The translations under genes and the position numbers were made by a program. From positions 1-8,332 of the forward strand of contig DATLEZ010000064.1 of the NCBI GenBank assembly GCA_035525055.1: a DNA stretch of 8,332 nt, read 5' to 3'. Position 1 is the first letter of the stretch; every line of letters starts with the position of its first letter. This document shows, one piece after another, positions 1 to 5,921 of this stretch. The notes under the pieces are model-generated. The model ran no database searches and was not told the DNA's origin. It saw only the letters and a program-made list of their open reading frames with translations. Source of the DNA: DATEEG01 sp035525055. Its GTDB lineage: Bacteria > Actinomycetota > Acidimicrobiia > Spongiisociales > ZC4RG35.

Positions 1-186
1 GGCTACGACGCTCATTACCAACCAATTGCCATACACAACGGAATCACCGTGACCCATGGGCGGACCCACGTCTACGATCCATCCAGCGGCGAAACCCGGC
101 GCGTCTACGACAACATCTGGCTTCTTCGCTTTGGCTCAGATGGCCGGTGCTCTGAGTTCCATGAAGTGGTATTCGCCAATTCCTGA
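1..186 (+). CDS. NTF2-like/SnoaL-type protein, C-terminal fragment (5' end outside window)
   Basis: An open frame runs from base 1 to a TGA at 184-186, giving 61 visible residues. The sequence has the ending typical of small NTF2-like (SnoaL_2) proteins: an aromatic/hydrophobic strand (YDNIWLLRF), a turn with Asp-Gly-Arg-Cys, then a strand FHEVVF. In this fold these are the last two strands of the curved sheet that lines the pocket. The family covers small ligand-binding or isomerase/cyclase-like enzymes, so no substrate can be assigned. It converges on the acetyltransferase gene that ends at 228, with only 41 bases between the stops and no clear terminator hairpin. A second, different NTF2-like gene lies at 6603-7019. 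The family call is by eye from a short fragment. Confidence 0.6.
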   Translation, partial: GYDAHYQPIAIHNGITVTHGRTHVYDPSSGETRRVYDNIWLLRFGSDGRCSEFHEVVFANS

Positions 187-227
187 AGTCGCCTCTGGCT
201 AGCGAGCTACCCGCGGTCAACGACCCA

Positions 228-665
228 TCACCCCAGACGTAGGCGAAGCTCGTAGCGTCCGGACTCGGGGTGAAGGTGACGGTCAACTTGGACGAATCCG
301 TAGGCGGCGTAGAAAGGGCGAGCCACGACATTGTCTTCAAAGACGTCTAGCTCGAGTATCGGGCGACCTCGGCGGGCGTGGTCCATCAGGGCACGGCCGA
401 TCCCGCGACCCTGATAGTCCGGATCGACAAAGATGCCGCCGACTTCGTCACCGATAAGAGACAAAAAGCCGACGACCCGCCCATCTTGTTCGGCGACTGT
501 GGTCTCGGCGATGGGCAGCCATTGTTCCTTAATTTGGCTCCGCTCAGTCTCGAGGAACTCCTCGGAAAGAAACCAGTGTGCAATTAGCGATGCCCGGTAC
601 CAGACCTCGAACAAGGATTCGAGGTCGTCTTCTGTATACGAGCGAATTACGTCCGGAAGTGCCAT
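228..665 (-). CDS. GNAT family N-acetyltransferase
   Basis: A 145-residue GNAT-fold acetyltransferase, expected to move an acetyl group from acetyl-CoA to an amine in the cytoplasm; the acceptor is unknown. The acetyl-CoA loop (motif A) is clear: a beta strand GGIFVDPD followed by QGRGIG at residues 85-90 and a helix RALMDHAR. Motif B follows as FYAAYGF (118-124), with the Tyr often used as general acid. The N-terminal VIRSYTEDDLESLFEVWY (6-23) is a usual GNAT first strand and helix. The ATG at 663-665 is chosen because the fold begins there; the in-frame TTG at 767 would add 34 residues unlike the family. No strong Shine-Dalgarno is visible. The gene reads leftward, convergent with the NTF2-like gene, and its 5' side faces the restriction-endonuclease relic. 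Confidence 0.88.
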   Translation of the reverse strand: MALPDVIRSYTEDDLESLFEVWYRASLIAHWFLSEEFLETERSQIKEQWLPIAETTVAEQDGRVVGFLSLIGDEVGGIFVDPDYQGRGIGRALMDHARRGRPILELDVFEDNVVARPFYAAYGFVQVDRHLHPESGRYELRLRLG

Positions 666-747
666 GTAGTTGCAAGACTTCGGACCGCGGAGCCTAACGA
701 GACTCGAGAAGAGATCTTCGAGCTTTAATCCAACGTAAGGTTCACCA

Positions 748-1143
748 ATGCCGTCAGTGATCCACAACCAGCAGCTGCCGAGGCTCCGTTCAACGAGGGA
801 TGGGCGAGATCGGGTGTGGAGTCGTCCATGGCGGTGAACTTGTCGCTGCCATCGAGATCAAGTCCATTCTCGGGTCATACGGCAACAACCTGAACAACAG
901 AGCCGAAGAGGCGATTGGCAATGCTCAGGACCTACTCGAAGCTTACGGTGAGGGAAGATTCGGCGACGGCGCCCGCTCTCCGTGGCTTGGCTTCCTGTTT
1001 GTAATCCAAGATGACCAGAAATCGACGAGACCCGTTGGTACCAAGCATCCGCATTTCGAAGTCGAGGAGGTGTTCGACGGAGCCTCCTACCTAGACCGAG
1101 CTGTGATCTTGTGCCGCCGACTCGTCCAGAAGCGCCTCTACTC
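748..1143 (+). pseudogene. XhoI/PaeR7I-type restriction endonuclease relic (frameshifted, both ends missing)
   Basis: The frame from about 821 to 1143 reads as the central and C-terminal part of a PaeR7I/XhoI-family type II restriction endonuclease, enzymes that cut CTCGAG. Hallmarks are GELVAAIEIKS, carrying the E-x-K half of the PD-(D/E)xK active site, then GNNLNNRAEEAIGNAQDL, PWLGFL, KSTRPV and GASYLDR, ending RRLVQKRLYS. The catalytic Asp expected in a Trp-Asp just before VVHGG is lost in this frame. The neighbouring frame at 805-819 reads RDRVW up to the missing Asp, so a small indel (two bases short) near 820 breaks the gene. That upstream frame is open only from 739 (ATG at 748). Similarity stops at about 1143, within six bases of the stop of the opposing HxlR fragment, so the C-terminus is also gone. 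No partner methyltransferase is present. The family call rests on motif memory. Confidence 0.78.
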
Positions 1144-1467
1144 GGGCGCACGCGGTGCGTCCCGGTCAGGACGCGGGACGCCGAGGTGGAGCTCGCGCAG
1201 TTCGTCGATGATCGCCGCCACCTGCTCGGGGCCCCCGTCGCGAAGCAATTCGGCGCGGACGCGTAGGCGGCGCTCGCCGTGGCGGTGGGCGAGGCCCCAG
1301 TTGCCGAGCGCGACCATGACCGGGAGCACTTGGATGCCCTCCTCGGTGAGCGAGTACGCCGCCCGCTGCCCACGGCGGGCGGCGTCGCGGGTGAGCAGCC
1401 CGGCGGCCACGACCTGCTTGAGGCGGCTGGCGAGGATGTTGGTGGCGATGCCCTCCACCAGTTGCAC
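1138..1467 (-). pseudogene. HxlR-family transcriptional regulator, N-terminally truncated
   Basis: HxlR-type winged-helix regulators are about 110-150 residues long and start with a conserved stretch around a Trp-Thr-x-x-I/L helix. This frame lacks that part. It begins directly in the recognition-helix region (VEGIATNILASRLKQ), followed by the wing (GLLTRDAARRGQRAAYSLTEEG) and the long dimerisation helix (VLPVMVALGNWGLAH), then a C-terminal helix and a TAG at 1138-1140. Roughly 40-50 N-terminal residues are missing. Upstream of residue 1 the frame runs into unrelated residues and then antisense into the reductase gene starting at 1500. The GTG at 1465-1467 is only a formal start. The usual divergent regulator/target arrangement, with a shared promoter between the genes, has been lost, and a DNA-binding protein is unlikely to be made. 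The fragment shares the high GC of the neighbouring reductase. Confidence 0.72.
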
Positions 1468-1488
1468 ATCGCAATTACCATCCCCCTC

Positions 1489-1494
1489 GGGAGG
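1489..1494 (+). promoter_or_regulatory. Shine-Dalgarno of the dihydrofolate-reductase-like gene
   Basis: GGGAGG lies five bases before the ATG at 1500. It fixes the start and shows that the translation signal of the gene survived, although the space to the truncated HxlR gene is only about 30 bases. Confidence 0.75.
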
Positions 1495-1499
1495 CAGCC

Positions 1500-2156
1500 A
1501 TGTCCCAGGTCCGTGTCCACAACTTCTCGGTCTCCCTGGACGGCTTCGGGACCGGCGACGGCCTCACGTTCGACTCCCCATTCGGGCACGCCGGCCAACG
1601 TCTGCACGAGTGGTATTTCGCCACCCGCTTCTGGCGCTCGATGGTCGGCGACGCCGGTGGCACCACAGGCGTCGACCATTCCTTCGCCGAACGGATCAAC
1701 CTCGGGTTCGGCGCCGAGATCATGGGCCGGGGCAAGTTCGGTCCGCAGACCGGCCCGTGGACCGATGTCGGCACCGACGAAGAGTGGCGCGGCTGGTGGG
1801 GACCAAACCCGCCGTTCCACACGCCGGTGTTCGTGCTCACGCACCACCCGCGCCCGTCAATCGAGATGGAGGGCGGCACCGTGTTCCACTTCGTCGACGC
1901 CACCCCGCAGGAGGCGCTTGACCTCGCCCGGAAGGCAGCCGGCGACCTCGACGTGCGCATCGGCGGTGGCCCGACTGTCGTCCGCGACTTCCTCGCTGCC
2001 GACCTCATCGACACCCTCCACGTCGTGCAGGTGCCGATCCTGCTCGGCCGCGGCGTACGCCTGTGGGACGGCGTCGAGGGTATCGAGGAGCGCTACGACA
2101 TCGAGGCGGTCTCGTCACCGAGCGGCGTCACCCACCTGACCTTGACACGTCGATAA
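1500..2156 (+). CDS. Dihydrofolate reductase family protein (RibD C-terminal domain)
   Basis: A 218-residue, single-domain, cytoplasmic member of the RibD_C/DHFR-like fold, expected to be an NADPH-dependent reductase; the substrate is unknown and it is not a proven folate enzyme. Family signs in order: the first strand with SLDGF (12-16), the nucleotide-proximal EIMGRGKF (73-80, equivalent to the usual MGRKTY), VFVLTHHPRP (110-119), the phosphate-binding glycines IGGGPTV (154-160), and DLIDTLHVVQVPILLGRGVRLWDG (168-191, strand-turn-strand). Length is normal for the family. The ATG at 1500 is supported by GGGAGG five bases upstream. A truncated HxlR gene lies divergently beside it; such regulators often control adjacent oxidoreductases, so the pair may be the remnant of a regulator-target unit (inference). 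It is markedly GC-richer than the genes on either side. Confidence 0.88.
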   Translation: MSQVRVHNFSVSLDGFGTGDGLTFDSPFGHAGQRLHEWYFATRFWRSMVGDAGGTTGVDHSFAERINLGFGAEIMGRGKFGPQTGPWTDVGTDEEWRGWWGPNPPFHTPVFVLTHHPRPSIEMEGGTVFHFVDATPQEALDLARKAAGDLDVRIGGGPTVVRDFLAADLIDTLHVVQVPILLGRGVRLWDGVEGIEERYDIEAVSSPSGVTHLTLTRR

Positions 2157-2186
2157 CCGATCCCGCGGCGTCCAGTGAGGTCGCGA

Positions 2187-2201
2187 CCGGTGTGCCACCG
2201 G
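2187..2201. terminator. Short hairpin between convergent genes
   Basis: CCGGTG and CACCGG form a perfect 6-bp stem around a 3-base loop, 30 bases after the reductase-like stop and before the opposing aldo/keto reductase stop. It could help end transcription on either strand, but there is no T-run, so a factor-independent terminator is not supported. Confidence 0.3.
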
Positions 2202-2212
2202 CCAACATCCGA

Positions 2213-2226
2213 GGACGTCGACGTCC
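2213..2226. repeat. Perfect 14-bp palindrome after the aldo/keto reductase stop
   Basis: GGACGTCGACGTCC is its own reverse complement and sits three bases beyond the stop codon of the leftward aldo/keto reductase (TGA at 2230-2232). It may be part of a bidirectional terminator with the hairpin at 2187-2201, or an operator-like site. Neither role is shown by the sequence. Confidence 0.4.
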
Positions 2227-2229
2227 AGC

Positions 2230-3213
2230 TCAGGCCGGCCATATCTTCCGACCGCCTTCGGGAGGGACGATGTTGTTGACCGCCTGGCGCTCTTCGTCGG
2301 TGAAGGGTTGCCTCAGCCCCGCGGCTGCATTCGCTTCTGCTTGGCGGCGGTTTTTGGCACCAGGGATGACCGTGGACACCGTGGGGTTGTCGAGCACAAA
2401 CCTTATTGCGAACCGAGCCAGGCTATCCCCCTCGGGCATCACCGAGCGTAGGGCTTCGACAACATCTAGGTCTGCGAGAAACTGCTTGTTCTGTTCAGGG
2501 TCAGTGACCCAAGCACGCCTGACATCGCCCTCGGGAAACGTATCGATGGCTGAGTATTTCCCAGTGAGAAGGCCCATAGCCAGAGGACCGCGAACGATCA
2601 CTCCGATGCCGTTCTCTCGGCAGTAAGGAAGGATCTCGCGCTCAGCGGTCCGGTTGAGGATCGAGTAGTCGGTCTGGAGAACATCACAGTCTCCTTCGGC
2701 GTTGAACGTTCTCAAGTGGCCGAAGTCGCTGGTGCTAACTCCCCAGGCACGCACCTTTTCATCCTCTTTCAGCTTCCGGAAGCCTTCTATGAAGATCGGA
2801 GTGTTGGGTTCGGGATAGTCAATGTGGCACTGGATAACATCCACATAGTCTGTTCCGAGACGGCGGAGAGAGCCTTCGACACCCGCCACCAAGCGGGCGA
2901 CGCTGTCGTATTGGGAGATGTCCCTCTCGTCGTCGTAGTCGATCCAGCCGATCTTGGTGGCGACGACGGATTCGGATCTGCGACCTTCCATAGCCCTGCC
3001 GAGCAGCTCTTCAGAGTGGCCCGCTCCGTAGACATCTGCTGTGTCGAAGAAGTTGACGCCTGCGTCACGAGCCGCATCGATCGCATCCAAACTCGCCTCG
3101 TCTTCGGTTGGACCCCATGCGTCGCCGCCTGCTGCCCACAACCCCAGTCCCACCTCCGACACCCGAAGGCCGCTGCGCGAACCAAGAGTGCGGCGTTTGA
3201 TTACGGATTCCAA
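2230..3213 (-). CDS. Aldo/keto reductase
   Basis: A 327-residue NAD(P)H-dependent oxidoreductase of the (beta/alpha)8 aldo/keto reductase family, reducing an aldehyde or ketone in the cytoplasm; the substrate is unknown. All four catalytic residues are visible: Asp57 and Tyr62 in FDTADVYG, Lys87 in ATKIG and His130 in QCHID. The N-terminal RRTLGSRSGLRVSEVGLG and the C-terminal cofactor-binding STVIPGAKNRRQAEAN are standard. Length is typical. The start is uncertain. The TTG at 3211-3213 places the initiator six residues before the first conserved strand; GTG at 3249 and GTG at 3264 are alternatives. The frame stays open to 3528, but that part overlaps the upstream gene in another frame and looks non-coding. 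It follows the GNAT-like gene on the same strand after about 67 bases, so co-transcription is plausible. Confidence 0.9.
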   Translation of the reverse strand: MESVIKRRTLGSRSGLRVSEVGLGLWAAGGDAWGPTEDEASLDAIDAARDAGVNFFDTADVYGAGHSEELLGRAMEGRRSESVVATKIGWIDYDDERDISQYDSVARLVAGVEGSLRRLGTDYVDVIQCHIDYPEPNTPIFIEGFRKLKEDEKVRAWGVSTSDFGHLRTFNAEGDCDVLQTDYSILNRTAEREILPYCRENGIGVIVRGPLAMGLLTGKYSAIDTFPEGDVRRAWVTDPEQNKQFLADLDVVEALRSVMPEGDSLARFAIRFVLDNPTVSTVIPGAKNRRQAEANAAAGLRQPFTDEERQAVNNIVPPEGGRKIWPA

Positions 3214-3280
3214 ACCAAAGCCAAGAGTAGCGAATGACGACCCCGGCACGGGAGGCCCCCGCACCCATCCGGCTCGCGGC

Positions 3281-3736
3281 TTACTCAATCCCTGCGTAGT
3301 ACGGATTCGAGAAGGGCCATGCCTCGTCGATCCACGTTGACAACGCCTCCCGAACGGCCGTATCCAACTCGGCACGACTCTGTCGCACCCATGAGCTGAC
3401 GAACGCGTCGTGGTCCGGTCGGCGATCTGGATAGATATAGATGCAGCCGATGACATCGTCACCGTCGAGGATTGAGTAAGTGAAGCCCCTTCGCTCCTGG
3501 AAGTCCTTGGCGTGTCGGACCAGATCATCCAGGTTCGCTTCCAACGTCATGGCTACCGGCCAACCCGGCTCTTCCTGTTCACTGAATCCGGGAGTAGACC
3601 GGATGTGGTCGATGCTCGACATCCATGCAGCGTGGTCGCGCTCGTTGTGTTGCTCCCCCAACGGTTCCAGATGAAACTCGGACCAGGCGTAGGTATACGG
3701 GACTTCGAAGCTCGCTGGTACGAACGGATCTTCCAT
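3281..3736 (-). CDS. GNAT-like N-acetyltransferase family protein
   Basis: A 151-residue protein resembling a family of small actinobacterial proteins usually named N-acetyltransferase. Visible features are an N-terminal strand FHLEPLGEQHNERDHAAW (21-38), a segment IDHIRSTPGF (42-51), a helix around LDDLVRHAKDF (69-79), then strands FTYSIL and VIGCIYIYPD (85-104) that look like the central GNAT strands. The classical acetyl-CoA loop Q/R-x-x-G-x-G/A is not seen; the corresponding region reads SWVRQSRAELDTAVREAL, so acetyl-CoA binding is unproven. The ATG at 3734-3736 is chosen because the family begins with a similar VPASFEVP segment. Just upstream on this strand is a TATAGAGT box (3745-3752) about 8 bases from the ATG, a possible -10. 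It reads toward the aldo/keto reductase and diverges from the LexA-box promoter. Confidence 0.75.
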   Translation of the reverse strand: MEDPFVPASFEVPYTYAWSEFHLEPLGEQHNERDHAAWMSSIDHIRSTPGFSEQEEPGWPVAMTLEANLDDLVRHAKDFQERRGFTYSILDGDDVIGCIYIYPDRRPDHDAFVSSWVRQSRAELDTAVREALSTWIDEAWPFSNPYYAGIE

Positions 3737-3820
3737 ACAGCCGGACTCTATACCGGCGGGCTGGCGTCTCTGTCTGCATGCAATTCTTTCTCAATAGCTC
3801 TTAAAGTTCTCTTTCTCCTC

Positions 3821-3849
3821 TTGACCATCGAACTAGTGTTCGGTACAGT
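3821..3849 (+). promoter_or_regulatory. Sigma-70-type promoter of the DUF222 relic, with the LexA box in its spacer
   Basis: TTGACC at 3821-3826 (-35) and TACAGT at 3844-3849 (-10) are separated by exactly 17 bases. Start of transcription is expected about 6-7 bases after the -10, that is at or next to the GTG at 3856, so the transcript would be leaderless. The spacer is occupied by the LexA box at 3828-3843, which would block polymerase binding when LexA is bound. Confidence 0.72.
3828..3843 (+). promoter_or_regulatory. LexA (SOS) box, actinobacterial type
   Basis: TCGAACTAGTGTTCGG matches the mycobacterial SOS consensus TCGAAC-N4-GTTCGA at 11 of its 12 defined positions, with perfect CGAAC/GTTCG arms around a 4-base centre. 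It lies between the -35 and -10 elements of the promoter for the DUF222 relic. Genes of the 13E12 (DUF222) family in mycobacteria are known to carry LexA boxes, which fits the gene downstream. Confidence 0.82.
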
Positions 3850-3855
3850 AGTGTT

Positions 3856-4123
3856 GTGGAAACGGGGAAACTGGCAACGGGGAAATTGGCAACGGGGAAA
3901 TTGGCAACGGGGAAATTGGCTTCGATAGCGGGAGCGCTAGCCGCAGAAGACATCGGATATCTACCGGCCGAAGAGTTGGCCGCAGAAGTCATCGAACTAC
4001 GCCGGGCGGTCGACCTGCTCAAAATGGCCTGGACCAGACGGGTAGCGCTCCTTGGGGAACGGGGCGCACTCAACCTCGAAGGTCAATCCGTCGGCTACGG
4101 CGTTCCTGAAGCATCGTTGCCGC
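3856..4123 (+). pseudogene. DUF222 / 13E12-type (HNH-associated) protein, frameshifted N-terminal relic
   Basis: DUF222 proteins of actinobacteria usually run to several hundred residues and often end in an HNH nuclease domain; many are multicopy 13E12-repeat genes. Here only the first 85-90 residues remain. After the repeat-coded ATGKL units come LPAEELAAEVIELRRAVDLL and WTRRVALLGERGALNLEG, the first helices of DUF222. The next conserved block, PSATAFLKHRCR, is encoded at 4088-4123 in the next frame, because 4084-4087 holds four bases where one codon is expected (a +1 insertion). The rest, including any HNH motif, is absent: the next base, 4124, starts the stop codon of the opposing potassium channel gene. 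The GTG at 3856 sits where transcription should begin. In the unshifted frame the ORF closes at 4176. No functional product is expected beyond a short peptide. Confidence 0.7.
3859..3918 (+). repeat. 15-bp tandem repeat, four units, in frame
   Basis: Three identical units GCAACGGGGAAATTG (3874-3888, 3889-3903, 3904-3918) follow one diverged unit (3859-3873, two differences). The length is a multiple of three and the repeat begins at codon 2 of the DUF222 relic, giving E/A-T-G-K-L four times. Copy number could change by slippage without shifting the frame. Confidence 0.9.
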
Positions 4124-5821
4124 TTACTTCCAGTACCGCTCGCGAAACAGGCTCTCGTCATGGCGGTCGCCGATGACCAAGAGGTGAGTCCCAGGTATAG
4201 CGGGAATTTCGGCGGTGCCGATAATCGCCCTCTCTTCGTTGTCCGTTACAGCCACGATGTGGCATCCCGTTTCCCTTGCCACCTTGGGGTCGTTGATCGG
4301 CCGACCGATCAGCTGGTTTGGTACAGGGACGGCAAAGATCTCGATGCCCTCGGTCAGAACGACGCGGTGATCCAGCCCGAGAGTGTTCCAGATGGAGGTG
4401 GCTCCCATGGCGGCATAGGAGAGAACACTGTCGGCTCCGGCGCGATGGAGGGTGGTGACGTTGCGCTCGTGAACGGCCCGGGCGATGATTTGCACGTCCG
4501 GTCGGAGGCGCCGGCAGTAGAGGGTGAGGTAGACGTTCATGTCGTCCTCGTGCGTGGTGACGAGGATGGCAGTGGCGTCATCGAGACCTGCGGCCTGTAG
4601 ATTCTGAAGTTCGGCGGCGTCACCGTGGACTACTCGGTGATCACCGGTGACCCGGCCTTCCTCTCGCTCCACAATCGTATGGGGGACGCCGCTTTCGGCA
4701 AGTACCCGGGCGGCGGCACGACCTACCCGTCCCCCACCGAGGACGACGACCGACTCCTCCGCTTTCCTGGTAACCGAGAAGGACTGGTCATAGGCGGCAA
4801 GACCCTCATCACCGCCGCCCAAGATGAGGACCGTGTTGTTCGAGATCGGGGTACCAGGGTGAGGTGCTTGCACCTGTCCGTCCTCATAGACGGCAAGGAC
4901 AGTGAGACCGCACCGCTCATCGATGCCCAGCTCCCTGAGGGTTCGACCCCTGTTGGAATTGTCATTGACCCGCGCTTCTGCAATACGGATCGAGCCGAAC
5001 TCACCCACTACATGTGCCCTTCCAGCCGTTCCCAAGACCCGTCGGGCCATGGCAGCCCCGAGCAGGGTGGCGAGCTCGATCACCTGGTCGCAACCGGCGA
5101 GCTCGAGGACGTCCACGGAGGCTGAGGAGTCAGCGGTCGCCGAAATCGGGACATCATGGTTGATCTCTCGGACCGTGAAGGCGATGTTGGTGTTGGTGGT
5201 GTCGGCGTGAGTAGCAGCTACCAGAGATGCTCTCTCCACACCGGCGTTGCGGTAGGTGTTGGGATCGTCGAGCGGCCCGACCATGGCGCGATATCCGGCA
5301 TCCTGAAGTTGGGCCGCGTCCTTGGGGTCGGTGGCGATGACCACATGGGGTACCTTCGAGCGTCGTGCCCGCGCGATCAGCGCCTGCGTCACCGAGTCGA
5401 GGCGGGTCACGACTATGTGCCCAGAAACGTCGTCAGGCACCCGTCGGGGCGCCCGGGCTTGCTCCCGCTGATCCATCCAGGGCGAGAAGATGAACTGGAT
5501 TATTGCGAAAGGAAGTAGCACCAGGATGTAAAGCGCACCGCTCACCAGCACGAGCACCGAGAACAGGCGGCCACCGTCCGACTCGAAGGTGATATCCCCG
5601 AAGCCGAGGGTCGACATCGTTGTGAGTGTCCAATAGATACTGGTCGCCCAGCTGAAGACACGACCCTCGATGGCCATGATCTGATGGAATATGGCGCTAT
5701 ACGCCGCCACCATCGCCGCTAGCCCCAGGAACATCCACGCCACGACCCGGACATTCCATTGGCGCAGGGGAGCAGTCAACGAGCTGAGCAGGGCAGCCAG
5801 CCCTTTCACATCGTCATCCAA
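4124..5821 (-). CDS. Two-TM potassium channel with tandem RCK (TrkA-N/TrkA-C) domains
   Basis: A membrane K+ channel of the MthK/GsuK type, about 565 residues. TM1 spans roughly 25-46 (VVAWMFLGLAAMVAAYSAIF), followed by the pore helix and the filter TLGFGD (71-76, a Phe variant of T-V-G-Y-G-D), then TM2 (85-110). The cytoplasmic part has two RCK units. RCK1 starts near 134 with HIVVTRLDSVTQAL, which lacks the glycine-rich G-x-G-x-x-G loop; its RCK_C-like part is about 268-345. RCK2 has an intact GGGRVG loop (362-367), and its RCK_C is about 498-558 (IFAVPVPNQLIGRP to HLLVIGD). Thus one nucleotide site looks degenerate and one intact. The start is uncertain: TTG 5821 is used; GTG 5809 and TTG 5857 are alternatives and none has a good Shine-Dalgarno. 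It is divergent from the DinB gene and converges on the DUF222 relic without any gap. Confidence 0.9.
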   Translation of the reverse strand: MDDDVKGLAALLSSLTAPLRQWNVRVVAWMFLGLAAMVAAYSAIFHQIMAIEGRVFSWATSIYWTLTTMSTLGFGDITFESDGGRLFSVLVLVSGALYILVLLPFAIIQFIFSPWMDQREQARAPRRVPDDVSGHIVVTRLDSVTQALIARARRSKVPHVVIATDPKDAAQLQDAGYRAMVGPLDDPNTYRNAGVERASLVAATHADTTNTNIAFTVREINHDVPISATADSSASVDVLELAGCDQVIELATLLGAAMARRVLGTAGRAHVVGEFGSIRIAEARVNDNSNRGRTLRELGIDERCGLTVLAVYEDGQVQAPHPGTPISNNTVLILGGGDEGLAAYDQSFSVTRKAEESVVVLGGGRVGRAAARVLAESGVPHTIVEREEGRVTGDHRVVHGDAAELQNLQAAGLDDATAILVTTHEDDMNVYLTLYCRRLRPDVQIIARAVHERNVTTLHRAGADSVLSYAAMGATSIWNTLGLDHRVVLTEGIEIFAVPVPNQLIGRPINDPKVARETGCHIVAVTDNEERAIIGTAEIPAIPGTHLLVIGDRHDESLFRERYWK

Positions 5822-5921
5822 TTTGAGGCGACCACCAGTTCCTCTCCTCGGGCCCAACCTCCGAGACTAGAATGGGGTCTCTCCACGGCCAACCCGGTGT
5901 GAGTGTAAGTCCAGTTGAACG

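Noticed and set aside
666..767. Upstream TTG start for the first GNAT gene
   Set aside because: It would add 34 residues before the usual beginning of the fold; the ATG at 665 gives a normal-length protein.
858..1847. 329-codon open frame on the - strand
   Set aside because: It overlaps the endonuclease relic, HxlR fragment and reductase-like gene in other frames, and shows no recognisable domain.
1144..1921. Long open continuation of the endonuclease frame on the + strand past 1143
   Set aside because: The translation turns into Arg/Ser/Pro-rich sequence that is antisense to the HxlR fragment and out of frame with the reductase-like gene. It is open because of high GC.
1279..2139. 286-codon + strand frame overlapping the reductase-like gene
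   Set aside because: Low-complexity Ser/Arg/Thr composition typical of a shadow frame in GC-rich DNA; the frame at 1500-2156 carries the real motifs and the Shine-Dalgarno.
3214..3528. N-terminal extension of the aldo/keto reductase frame up to 3528
   Set aside because: The extra 105 residues are unlike the family and overlap the coding region of the GNAT-like gene in another frame.
3859..3918. Tandem repeat as a possible CRISPR array
   Set aside because: Units are 15 bases, contiguous, without spacers, and lie in a coding frame.
4124..4600. Continuation of the shifted DUF222 frame beyond 4123
   Set aside because: It looks faintly DUF222-like for a few residues, but it is antisense to the C-terminal coding region of the potassium channel, whose RCK_C sequence is clearly real. 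I treat the resemblance as chance.
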